A stretch of DNA of 30,240 nucleotides from a virus. The stretch lies in IMG/VR virus record IMGVR_UViG_3300030107_003570, positions 1 through 30,240 of that record; one strand, given 5' to 3'. A program made the translations under genes and the position numbers. Of the stretch, positions 9,244 through 14,718 are shown piece after piece. A model generated the notes under the pieces. The model saw only the letters and a list, made by a program, of their open reading frames with translations, was not told the DNA's origin and searched no databases. Numbering within the stretch: the first letter of the stretch is position 1; every line of letters starts with the position of its first letter.

Positions 9244-9383
9244 AAACCATAAGCAGCAAACTTAATGTTTGGGCGTGGAATAAAAGATGGAATAAAAGGC
9301 ATTACCTCCGATTTCAAGGTGGAGGAACAGGAAAGATATACACCGTCAAGAAATCCGATGGTTCAAGTGTTACAAAAAAGTAA
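9207..9383 (+). CDS. Small Trp-rich basic protein (58 aa)
   Basis: This frame starts inside the end of the lysin gene (ATG at 9207) and runs 58 codons to TAA at 9381-9383. It encodes GIIETISSKLNVWAWNKRW, then basic HYLRFQGG and YTVKKSDGSS. The Trp/Lys pattern and the amphipathic start look like real protein and resemble small proteins found beside lysins in other phages. The overlapping open frame at 9265-9450 has a less convincing first half. Function is unknown. The amphipathic Trp-rich segment could associate with membranes. Confidence 0.6.
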   Translation: MGWISDKFFGIIETISSKLNVWAWNKRWNKRHYLRFQGGGTGKIYTVKKSDGSSVTKK

Positions 9384-9450
9384 ACACAAAATACATAAAC
9401 CTAAAAAAGGCAAAGGAAGTTATAGGAGAATAAAACATGGCATGGTTTAG
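9358..9450 (+). CDS. Possible tiny basic protein (30 aa)
   Basis: An in-frame ATG at 9358 within a longer open frame (from 9265) would give a 30-aa Lys/His-rich peptide (KSKHKIHKPKKGKGSYRR). It overlaps the end of the 9207 gene and the start of the holin-like gene. Very small basic proteins are a feature of this phage (see 22636, 22767, 23461), which makes it possible. No Shine-Dalgarno supports the start, and it may be a shadow of its neighbours. Confidence 0.25.
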   Translation: MVQVLQKSKHKIHKPKKGKGSYRRIKHGMV

Positions 9451-9835
9451 TTTAGCAAAGATAGCATTACAAGCTGGTAGTAAGATATATTCTAATCGTC
9501 AAAAGACGAAGATGGCTATGTCTGACGCTCAGCTTATGCACGCAGAACGTATGGCTCGAGGTGAGGAAACTTACCAGGGCAAACTTTTAGAGGCACGACA
9601 AAATGATTATAAAGACGAATTTGTGCTGGTTATAATTTCGGCTCCGATTATAGTGCTTATGTGGGCAGTACTATCAGACGATCCGACAGCAATGGAGAAA
9701 GTAAAACTCTTTTTTGAGTATTTTCACTCTCTTCCAAAATGGTTTACTAATTTATGGATCCTTGTCGTGGCGAGTATTTTTGGTATAAAAGGTACTCAGA
9801 TCTTTAGAGGTAGTGGACCAACTTCTAAGAAGTAA
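9437..9835 (+). CDS. Putative holin with two membrane helices
   Basis: This 132-aa protein has an amphipathic, charged N-terminal half (residues 1-60). Two hydrophobic helices follow (about 62-79, FVLVIISAPIIVLMWAVL, and about 105-118), separated by an aromatic loop, with a short basic tail. The layout resembles the '3TM holin for gene-transfer-agent release' type found in alphaproteobacterial phages. AGGAG at 9424-9428 gives a good ribosome binding site. Next to the P5-like lysin it is the best holin candidate in the window. Its stop overlaps the next start (TAATG). Confidence 0.65.
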   Translation: MAWFSLAKIALQAGSKIYSNRQKTKMAMSDAQLMHAERMARGEETYQGKLLEARQNDYKDEFVLVIISAPIIVLMWAVLSDDPTAMEKVKLFFEYFHSLPKWFTNLWILVVASIFGIKGTQIFRGSGPTSKK

Positions 9836-10071
9836 TGGAAAAACCAGATTATCAAGAAATTATTAACGAATACAAAGAACAAGTACGTATGCTTAAAGAG
9901 CAAATAAACGAACTTGAAGATGCTTGTAAACTAAAAGACTCCTCTCTTAAACGAACTTTACAAAAGTTAGAGTTTGCAGCAGAGGATTTAAACAAAGCTA
10001 ATAATGAACTTGATGAACTCAAAAACAAAAAACAAAAGAAAATGCAAGTGGTGCAAGAAACCGATAATTAA
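9835..10071 (+). CDS. Small coiled-coil protein
   Basis: This 78-aa protein is almost wholly a charged heptad-type helix (EQVRMLKEQINELEDACKL, then LQKLEFAAEDLNKANNELDEL). It has one Cys and no membrane segment or signal peptide. It overlaps the holin-like gene stop by 1 nt (TAATG). It might bind one of the neighbouring lysis proteins through its coiled coil. No family is recognised. Confidence 0.55.
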   Translation: MEKPDYQEIINEYKEQVRMLKEQINELEDACKLKDSSLKRTLQKLEFAAEDLNKANNELDELKNKKQKKMQVVQETDN

Positions 10072-10168
10072 TAAACAAATTTATGTGGTCTTTCCAGATC
10101 ATAAACAATCATGTTTAAAATGTTATCATAATTCAGGTGCATCTTTGCCAATAATAAGAAATGCGTAA
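10013..10168 (+). CDS. Possible small zinc-ribbon protein (51 aa)
   Basis: In the +1 frame inside the end of the coiled-coil gene, ATG at 10013 opens 51 codons to TAA at 10166-10168. The product has two CxxC pairs, Cys11/Cys14 (CKWC) and Cys34/Cys37 (CLKC), 19 residues apart. This is a spacing that fits a four-Cys zinc ribbon. The frame fills an otherwise empty gap, and its stop overlaps the next small gene by 8 nt, as elsewhere in this genome. The exact start is uncertain because no clear ribosome binding site is seen. Confidence 0.5.
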   Translation: MNSKTKNKRKCKWCKKPIINKQIYVVFPDHKQSCLKCYHNSGASLPIIRNA

Positions 10169-10250
10169 CCACCCTTACGACATACAAATAATAGCAATGT
10201 TTACTTTTATAACACTCTATTTAACATTTAAGGTAATAAACTGGATATGA
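10161..10250 (+). CDS. Tiny membrane protein (29 aa)
   Basis: ATG at 10161 lies inside the stop region of the zinc-ribbon frame (ATGCGTAA). The TGA at 10248-10250 overlaps the next ATG at 10247 as ATGA. The product is a short polar head (MRNHPYDIQ) plus one hydrophobic helix (IIAMFTFITLYLTFKVI). Both ends being coupled to neighbours supports real translation. It may be a lysis accessory peptide. Function unknown. Confidence 0.5.
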   Translation: MRNHPYDIQIIAMFTFITLYLTFKVINWI

Positions 10251-10648
10251 AAATAAATGATTCAACAAATGTAGCAATGCCAATAAGGAATTTAATTTCC
10301 ATTATTGCAGCAGTTGCTATTGGTGTGTGGGCTTTTTTTGGAATACAAGAAACTCTTAATCGCCATGCTACACAATTAGAAATTATGGACAAAGATCTTA
10401 CTCTTAATACAGAATTTCGAATTGGTTGGCCTAGAGGTTTGTTAGGTTCATTACCAGCAGACTCTGAACAATTTATGCTTATTGAAGAACTGTATAAACA
10501 AACAGATAAATTACAAGACAGAGTAGATTCAATGTTACACAATGAAGTGAATATAACTGCATTAAGTAAAGCAGTTGAAAAACTACAATCAGATGTAGAA
10601 AAATTAAAAGATAAACAAAGGAGTTTTGCAAATGGAAACCATAACTAG
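10247..10648 (+). CDS. Membrane-anchored coiled-coil protein (possible inner-membrane spanin-like protein)
   Basis: This 133-aa protein has a short cytoplasmic start, one membrane helix (about residues 13-33, IRNLISIIAAVAIGVWAFFG), then a conserved-looking middle (EFRIGWPRGLLGSLPADSEQ) and a C-terminal heptad helix (about 75-130). One N-terminal helix plus a long periplasmic coiled coil is the shape of an i-spanin, and it sits in the lysis block. The WPRG-LG-LPADS segment is not typical of spanins, so another envelope role is possible. No lipoprotein gene is embedded in it. Confidence 0.5.
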   Translation: MKINDSTNVAMPIRNLISIIAAVAIGVWAFFGIQETLNRHATQLEIMDKDLTLNTEFRIGWPRGLLGSLPADSEQFMLIEELYKQTDKLQDRVDSMLHNEVNITALSKAVEKLQSDVEKLKDKQRSFANGNHN

Positions 10649-10886
10649 TGGAGTAATAGCACTTTGCATGTTTTATCAAGGTGGAGTTATAGAACATACT
10701 TACGTTAAAGATCAAAAGATGAGTACCTGCCTTAAAATGAAAAGGACAGTTGAGAGAAGTGTCAATCCTCAAAATGTTAGAATGGCTTGTGGTGAGATAG
10801 ACGCAGTTTTAGAAGTATATATGGGTTCAACTAAAATAGTTAAAATTGTAAAAGATAAATATGATACATCAGGATATACAAAATAA
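10632..10886 (+). CDS. Putative exported small protein with paired Cys
   Basis: The ATG at 10632 is chosen because AAAGGAG at 10616-10622 sits at a good distance; a TTG lies just upstream. The 84-aa product has a short hydrophobic start (TITSGVIALCMFY), then IEHTYVKDQK, STCLKMKR and RMACGEID, ending in short strands (VLEVYMGSTKIVKIV). Two later Cys residues (about 36 and 54) may form a disulphide. It is probably envelope-located. No known family can be named, and it is coupled on both sides. Confidence 0.55.
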   Translation: METITSGVIALCMFYQGGVIEHTYVKDQKMSTCLKMKRTVERSVNPQNVRMACGEIDAVLEVYMGSTKIVKIVKDKYDTSGYTK

Positions 10887-11080
10887 TGAATGAAAAAATT
10901 GTAGTAGCTTTACTTGGAATTTTATTAGCTTTAGGTGGTTGGAATTTATCTCAAACATTTTCTCTATCTAAAGATATGGTTTTAGTAAAAGAAAAGATTA
11001 GTCAAATTGAAGAAACATTGGATAAGAAAACACCTAATAAAAATAAGAAGAAAAAGAAAAATAAGAAAAAGAAGAATTAA
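10886..11080 (+). CDS. Small membrane protein with Lys-rich tail
   Basis: This 64-aa protein starts on the upstream stop (TAATG). It has one N-terminal membrane helix (about residues 5-18, VVALLGILLALGGW), a short heptad helix, then a tail that is nearly all Lys and Asn, encoded by an A/G tract at about 11035-11080. The layout (TM, coiled coil, basic tail) is similar to other small lysis or membrane-remodelling proteins. The next ATG follows immediately at 11081. Confidence 0.5.
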   Translation: MNEKIVVALLGILLALGGWNLSQTFSLSKDMVLVKEKISQIEETLDKKTPNKNKKKKKNKKKKN

Positions 11081-11398
11081 ATGAAACCTACTTTTATCAA
11101 GTATGGTAAAAGAAAGATTCGTCTTGAATATATTATTCTAAAAGATTGTTTTGGTCTATATGATCCAAACACTAAAATTTTACAAATAGATAAAAGGTTA
11201 AAAGGATTGGTATTATTTAACACTCTATTTCATGAATTATTTCATATAATTATGAATATGGAAAACATAGATGTTAATACTAAAGGGGAAGAACCTATTG
11301 CTAAAGCAGTTGGTGATGGTTATGAAAAGATATTTAAAGCTAACCCATACCTATTTAAATTTTTAACACGATGTTTAAAAAAAGCAAAGGCGGTGTAG
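11081..11398 (+). CDS. HExxH zinc metalloprotease-like protein
   Basis: This 105-aa protein contains FHELFHII, with His51-Glu52-Leu-Phe-His55 forming a zincin motif on a hydrophobic helix. Acidic residues Glu70/Glu71 downstream could give the third ligand, as in short ImmA/IrrE-type or SprT-like zincins. The N-terminal strands (RKIRLEYIIL, ILQIDKRL) precede the helix, as expected for that minimal fold. The target is unknown. A T-TTA-AAA heptamer near its end (11374-11380) is discussed in the findings. It precedes a lipoprotein gene. Confidence 0.65.
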   Translation: MKPTFIKYGKRKIRLEYIILKDCFGLYDPNTKILQIDKRLKGLVLFNTLFHELFHIIMNMENIDVNTKGEEPIAKAVGDGYEKIFKANPYLFKFLTRCLKKAKAV

Positions 11399-11406
11399 TA
11401 AAAACA

Positions 11407-11589
11407 ATGAAGTATTTAACAATATTTTTATTTCTAGGTTTATTACTTACAGCTTGTGAAAACACAAGACATTCTGTAGGTGTTAGTGGGAAACCTTTAG
11501 CATCAGGTAGTAAAATGGAAGATAGTATTAAATTTAATTATAAAATTATATTTGGAAAAGTTAGACCTAAAGAAGATGACGATGATTAA
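11407..11589 (+). CDS. Small lipoprotein
   Basis: From ATG at 11407 the 60-aa product has a Lys start, a hydrophobic core (YLTIFLFLGLLL) and a lipobox LTAC with Cys17, so it should be lipidated. The mature part is polar (SVGVSGKPLASGSK), ends in strands (FNYKIIFGKV) and then an Asp run. It is the last gene of the late operon in this window. An outer-membrane role such as o-spanin or exclusion lipoprotein is possible, but it lacks the Pro-rich stretch typical of o-spanins. Its stop overlaps the stop of the convergent gene (shared TTAA at 11586-11589). Confidence 0.7.
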   Translation: MKYLTIFLFLGLLLTACENTRHSVGVSGKPLASGSKMEDSIKFNYKIIFGKVRPKEDDDD

Positions 11590-12266
11590 ACAATTAATTT
11601 AGATTTTGGTTTATTCATTTCTCTAGGCTTACCAAAGACATTAAAACTAAAAGATCTACGTTCTCCTTTTGTTCTAAAAGGATATACCATATGATACATC
11701 CACCAAGGAAATAAATAATAATCTCCAACCTTTGGGCGGATTCTTACTGTGTTAGTTGAAAATAATTGGACTTGTCCATATTGCATTTCAATACCACCAG
11801 CAGTTGGATAGTGATCTTTATCCTCTCTATCCCATTCTTCTTGTATACCTTCAGGTAAAGATAAATACCCTACACAGGACATATGACAATTCGTATGATA
11901 ATGTAAGGGATTAAAATCACCTGCAAAAGTTCTTACATACCAACCCGATTTAAATACTATTTTCTGAAGTTCATGAGCATTATCAGGATGTGCTTCAATA
12001 TAAGCACTAACTAATTTTTGAAAATAAGGAGCCCATTTTTCAAATACTTCAGGGCTAATAATTAGTTCTTGTTTAACATTACCTACTAGATCATCAGAGA
12101 AATCATGCAGCTTACTTTTTTCTTTACTAGCAACAATGCTATTGCAATCTTTATTGAAATCATCAATAAGATCTTGAGGTAATTTACAATGACCTATTGA
12201 TGGACCAAAAGGCCTATATATTTTTAGTTCTTTATTCTCTTTGTTTAATCCACTAAAATGACCCAT
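11586..12266 (-). CDS. 2OG-Fe(II) oxygenase-like protein
   Basis: This 226-aa protein has the core of the double-stranded beta-helix oxygenases. HYH (His122, His124) with CHMSCVGYLSLP follows it, then GDYYLFPWWMYHMVYPF with the distal His192, and ERRSFSFNV where Arg203 or Arg204 would bind 2-oxoglutarate. The first metal motif reads His-x-His rather than the usual His-x-Asp; the FPxxxxH...R.S.SFN end fits the phage-type 'putative 2OG-Fe(II) oxygenase' family. Such enzymes hydroxylate protein or nucleotide substrates in phages, mostly unidentified. It is the last gene of the leftward block and ends against the lipoprotein gene. Confidence 0.7.
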   Translation of the reverse strand: MGHFSGLNKENKELKIYRPFGPSIGHCKLPQDLIDDFNKDCNSIVASKEKSKLHDFSDDLVGNVKQELIISPEVFEKWAPYFQKLVSAYIEAHPDNAHELQKIVFKSGWYVRTFAGDFNPLHYHTNCHMSCVGYLSLPEGIQEEWDREDKDHYPTAGGIEMQYGQVQLFSTNTVRIRPKVGDYYLFPWWMYHMVYPFRTKGERRSFSFNVFGKPREMNKPKSKLIV

Positions 12267-12504
12267 CGTTATAATCCCTTTCTATAATCATTTCTAAATA
12301 ATGCATTGCTTTTTCTATATCTTTACGCTTACCTTTTTTAGCATGTCTACAGATATATTTAATAGCATTACCTTCTGCAAACAATAATTCATTCTCATTA
12401 ATAAAATGAGCAGGTTGAATTTTAAAACTACGATAATGATCACCATCGACTTGTCTATTAAGTGAATCATAAGTAACATCTTTAAATATATTAGTATCTG
12501 TCAT
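12253..12504 (-). CDS. DUF3310-family protein
   Basis: This 83-aa protein has the DUF3310 pattern: QVDGDHYRSFKIQPAHFI near residues 18-35, then the helix FAEGNAIKYICRHAKKG, then KDIEKAMHYLEMIIE. DUF3310 proteins are common in phages of many hosts and are sometimes annotated as nucleotide kinases, but no P-loop is present here. The biochemical role is unknown. The start overlaps the upstream stop (ATGA) and the end overlaps the oxygenase gene by 14 nt. Confidence 0.8.
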   Translation of the reverse strand: MTDTNIFKDVTYDSLNRQVDGDHYRSFKIQPAHFINENELLFAEGNAIKYICRHAKKGKRKDIEKAMHYLEMIIERDYNDGSF

Positions 12505-12683
12505 ATTATTTTATAGGTTCCGTTATATACTAATTTTTGACAATAATTAGATTTCTTATTCTTATAATCTACTACATATCTTTTTTTAGGATCTAATTTT
12601 TTAATTAATTTATGAAAACTCATAGCTTGGATCTCTTCGTTTTTATCTGAACCTTCCTCTTTTACTAAATATTTATATCTCAT
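12501..12683 (-). CDS. Hypothetical small basic protein
   Basis: This 60-aa protein is rich in Lys and Tyr (MRYKYLVKEE, KKLDPKKRYVVDYKNKK). It has beta-type segments at both ends and one Cys. Its start overlaps the upstream stop (TAATG) and its stop overlaps the DUF3310 start (ATGA), which supports translation. No domain is recognised. Confidence 0.6.
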   Translation of the reverse strand: MRYKYLVKEEGSDKNEEIQAMSFHKLIKKLDPKKRYVVDYKNKKSNYCQKLVYNGTYKII

Positions 12684-13033
12684 TAAAAGCTCAACTTATA
12701 TCTTATATCAGTTTTTACTCTAGGTGTAAACTTCTTCTTAGTTAGAATAGCTAATTGAGTTTTATTAAGTTGATATTCTATAGAAGACAAGAGTTTACGA
12801 ACCTTTCTCGTAGCATAATCAAATTCGTAACCCGCATAATGAAACACCATTTTAAAATCATTTCCTTCGTTTTTCATCCATTGTATTGCTTCTCGTTTAT
12901 TATATAAAGGTTCTCTACGATTACCTGCATAAGCAGCATCTGTAAGAGCTTGCACTATAACAGCAAACCAAAGTTTAGACTCAGGTAAATCATGTTCACT
13001 TTGAGATGATGGTACTGTCTTTAGTAGTCTCAT
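12683..13033 (-). CDS. Hypothetical phage protein (LWFAVIVQALTDA-type)
   Basis: This 116-aa protein has an N-terminal helix ESKLWFAVIVQALTDAAYAG, then REAIQWM and DFKMVFHYAGYEFDYATRKV. The same order (aromatic-hydrophobic helix, 'EAI.W', 'DF..V...AG.E...') recurs in small proteins of many temperate and lytic phages whose function is unknown. The last 30 residues are Lys-rich. It overlaps its upstream neighbour by 38 nt. Confidence 0.65.
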   Translation of the reverse strand: MRLLKTVPSSQSEHDLPESKLWFAVIVQALTDAAYAGNRREPLYNKREAIQWMKNEGNDFKMVFHYAGYEFDYATRKVRKLLSSIEYQLNKTQLAILTKKKFTPRVKTDIRYKLSF

Positions 13034-13208
13034 CTATTTTAATTACTTCATAAGTTGTTCTATTATGTAACATTTGATCTCTCTTCCATTGAAAACTATT
13101 AAGATCTAAGGCTTTAAAAGTTCTAAGTGCTTCTTCATCAGTCAAAGCTGATAAATTTATTTCACAAATCATAGGTTTCCAAACCCAAATTTTAAACTTA
13201 TAAATCAA
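12996..13208 (-). CDS. Hypothetical small protein with TTG start
   Basis: This 70-aa product begins at TTG (13208-13206). The TTG overlaps the upstream lipoprotein stop as TTGA, an arrangement parallel to the ATGA couplings nearby. The sequence has strands IYKFKIWVWKP and ICEINLSAL, a helix DEEALRTFKAL, and a TTYEVIKID strand, so a small alpha/beta fold is likely. An internal ATG at residue 13 would shorten it. Function unknown. Confidence 0.55.
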   Translation of the reverse strand: MIYKFKIWVWKPMICEINLSALTDEEALRTFKALDLNSFQWKRDQMLHNRTTYEVIKIDETTKDSTIISK

Positions 13209-13360
13209 TTACAATTTTCCTTATCAAGATCAATTGGTTTTTCTTTATAAAACCATACATAAGATTTAATTTTAGTGCCATCCTGCGTATAAGTACATTT
13301 TTGTCCTACCGCACAAGCACTTAATAAAAATAATGTAGATACTATTATTATATATTTCAT
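13205..13360 (-). CDS. Early small lipoprotein (51 aa)
   Basis: ATG at 13360-13358 overlaps the upstream stop (ATGA), and the TGA at 13207-13205 overlaps the next start (TTGA). The product has a Lys start, hydrophobic core YIIIVSTLFL, and lipobox LSAC with Cys16. A 35-residue mature part follows with two more Cys (22 and 50). A lipoprotein in the non-virion block may act in the envelope, for example in superinfection exclusion. That role is inference; the lipobox is directly visible. Confidence 0.7.
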   Translation of the reverse strand: MKYIIIVSTLFLLSACAVGQKCTYTQDGTKIKSYVWFYKEKPIDLDKENCN

Positions 13361-13683
13361 ATATTATGTTTCCTTCTACTTGCTTCTAATGTTCTAAAGA
13401 GATCTATTATCATACCTTCTTTATCTCTTTTATTTTCAAGAGTACTCGCTTTTACTTCTGCATCATAAATTTCTTGAACAGCTTTTTCATAATCTTCTGA
13501 TGCGTAATACGCCTGCTCTTTAGCAGATATACTCTTAAGACTCTTTTCACCTGTAATGAATAAAGCCTTTCTTCTTTTAAGAAGTCTGTCTAGATATTTA
13601 ACATTAGCACTTGCTTCTGCACTCGTTTCGTCTGTTTGAGCTAGATAAGCTAATGCTTTTTCCAATCTGTCTTCCGTTATCAT
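13357..13683 (-). CDS. Hypothetical helical phage protein
   Basis: This 108-aa protein is helical and charged: RLEKALAYLAQTDE, then KYLDRLLKRRKALF, SISAKEQAYYASEDYEKAVQEIYDAEV. It resembles small helical proteins found in the replication regions of many siphoviruses and podoviruses ('...KAL.YLA.TDE..A'), without known function. CAGGAG at 13697-13692 on the minus strand lies upstream of the ATG at 13683, a usable ribosome binding site. Confidence 0.65.
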   Translation of the reverse strand: MITEDRLEKALAYLAQTDETSAEASANVKYLDRLLKRRKALFITGEKSLKSISAKEQAYYASEDYEKAVQEIYDAEVKASTLENKRDKEGMIIDLFRTLEASRRKHNI

Positions 13684-13798
13684 ATTTTATTTCTCCTGTT
13701 CTTTTGTAGTGAATAAATGCTTCACGTACCTTTTTATCTTTCTTCCAAGTCGTATAATGGAAAGACTCCAATTGTAACTTGAAAAGTTTATATTCCAT
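13604..13798 (-). CDS. Hypothetical small protein overlapping the next gene
   Basis: The first 42 residues look like protein (EYKLFKLQLESFHYTTWKKD, then VREAFIHYKRTGEIKYDNG), after which the frame runs 80 nt into the next gene. A rival reading from ATG at 13803 (ATGA-coupled, 38 aa, stop at 13687) has better gene-end positions but a less protein-like sequence. Both share the GGAG about 13809-13812. One of the two is likely real; I favour this one on amino-acid pattern. Confidence 0.45.
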   Translation of the reverse strand: MEYKLFKLQLESFHYTTWKKDKKVREAFIHYKRTGEIKYDNGRQIGKSISLSSSNRRNECRSKC

Positions 13799-13799
13799 T

Positions 13800-14033
13800 T
13801 CATTTTTTCTCCACAGGTTTACAATAAGTTAAATACACTCTGTATTCTTTATCGTCTATTTTATAAAAAATTCCTTCAAATCTTTGATCACCTGGCTTCA
13901 TGTAAATATTTTCTTTAACATATTTTTCACAACTTTGGTAATCAATAAATGTTTCCTTTAACACATATTTGATTCCTAACTTTTGTGGATTGATTTCGCT
14001 TGGTGCTATTAATAGCATTAGTAGTTCTATCAT
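13800..14033 (-). CDS. Putative exported small protein
   Basis: This 77-aa protein has a hydrophobic start (MIELLMLLIAP) that could be a signal or anchor. KYVLKETFIDYQSCEKYVKENI then follows, and strands IFYKIDDKEYRVYLTYCKP, with two Cys at about 34 and 71. It overlaps the zinc-ribbon gene by 92 nt and ends in ATGA with the downstream reading. Function unknown; location in the envelope is suggested only by the N-terminus. Confidence 0.55.
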   Translation of the reverse strand: MIELLMLLIAPSEINPQKLGIKYVLKETFIDYQSCEKYVKENIYMKPGDQRFEGIFYKIDDKEYRVYLTYCKPVEKK

Positions 14034-14130
14034 AAATACCTAATCTTTCACATAAACATTTTGCACAATAATATATTTGTTTTTCTTTTACCTCCGCTTT
14101 TCTTAAACATATATGACAAAGTGGGCTCAT
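13942..14130 (-). CDS. Small zinc-ribbon protein
   Basis: This 62-aa protein has two CxxC pairs: Cys5/Cys8 (CHIC) and Cys22/Cys25 (CAKC), a treble-clef or zinc-ribbon spacing. Its ATG overlaps the stop of the tiny gene before it (ATGA at 14127-14130). The C-terminal half overlaps the next gene in another frame and is low in complexity (NSTKRNQSTKVRN), so the functional part is probably the first 35 residues. It may bind nucleic acid or a host protein; the target is unknown. Confidence 0.55.
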   Translation of the reverse strand: MSPLCHICLRKAEVKEKQIYYCAKCLCERLGIYDRTTNAINSTKRNQSTKVRNQICVKGNIY

Positions 14131-14213
14131 TTATATTTATACATTTGTTCTATGTTGAACCCACTTGCCACGCTATACCTTAAGGGAGGTAATTCTTCAG
14201 TATAGCAATTCAT
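14127..14213 (-). CDS. Tiny protein (28 aa) between ssDNA-binding-like and zinc-ribbon genes
   Basis: ATG at 14213-14211 follows directly on the TAA of the upstream gene (14216-14214). The TGA at 14129-14127 overlaps the next ATG. The 28-aa product (TEELPPLRYSVASGFNIEQM in the middle) fills the gap exactly and has a protein-like composition. Coupling at both ends is the evidence. Function unknown. Confidence 0.55.
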   Translation of the reverse strand: MNCYTEELPPLRYSVASGFNIEQMYKYK

Positions 14214-14663
14214 TTAAAATTGATCTTCAAATTCATCATTTTTTGCTGATAGAATTTTTCTAACCATTTTATCTATTGCTTCGAAATCTACTTCTTTACC
14301 TGATGATAAAGATGCAGCTAACAAATTACTCATAGTCAATCTATATTTTTCTTCCCATTGACCAGATTTATTTGGTGCAGCTTGAACAGTATTTGGTACA
14401 CTTACAGTAGTAGCAACTTCGCCACCTAGTAACTCAACTGATTTTGCAGTTTGATACCATTTACCATTCTTGCTTTGTCTAGCAGGTAGTGCAGTTATTT
14501 TTAATCTTGCACCTTTCTGCCATCCTTCAGCACCTACTGCTTCACCATAAATAGTCATATCATTACCATCATCTTTGGTAACGTAAATACTGTATTTACC
14601 GCCACCATCTCTTGATGCGAATGATTTTTTATGTGAGCATTCAAATGTTTCTAAATTATCCAT
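14214..14663 (-). CDS. Putative single-stranded DNA-binding (OB-fold) protein
   Basis: ATG at 14663 is chosen because GGAG lies 6 nt upstream; the open frame extends further back without such a site. The 149-aa product has a beta-rich first half with alternating strands (KYSIYVTKDD, MTIYGEAVG, ARLKITALPARQSKNGKWYQ, KSVELLG), a Pro/Ala linker, then an acidic C-terminus (KNDEFEDQF). A beta barrel plus an acidic tip is the layout of phage ssDNA-binding proteins. It is next to the exonuclease gene. The family is inferred from layout, not proven. Confidence 0.5.
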   Translation of the reverse strand: MDNLETFECSHKKSFASRDGGGKYSIYVTKDDGNDMTIYGEAVGAEGWQKGARLKITALPARQSKNGKWYQTAKSVELLGGEVATTVSVPNTVQAAPNKSGQWEEKYRLTMSNLLAASLSSGKEVDFEAIDKMVRKILSAKNDEFEDQF

Positions 14664-14718
14664 TTTTCTCCTTATATTTAATTGTTTAACTATACTACCT
14701 ATTCGTTGCATTTATACC

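Noticed and set aside
9265-9450. 61-codon open frame
   Set aside because: Its first half overlaps the better 58-aa frame at 9207-9383. Only the last 30 codons (from ATG 9358) are listed, with low confidence.
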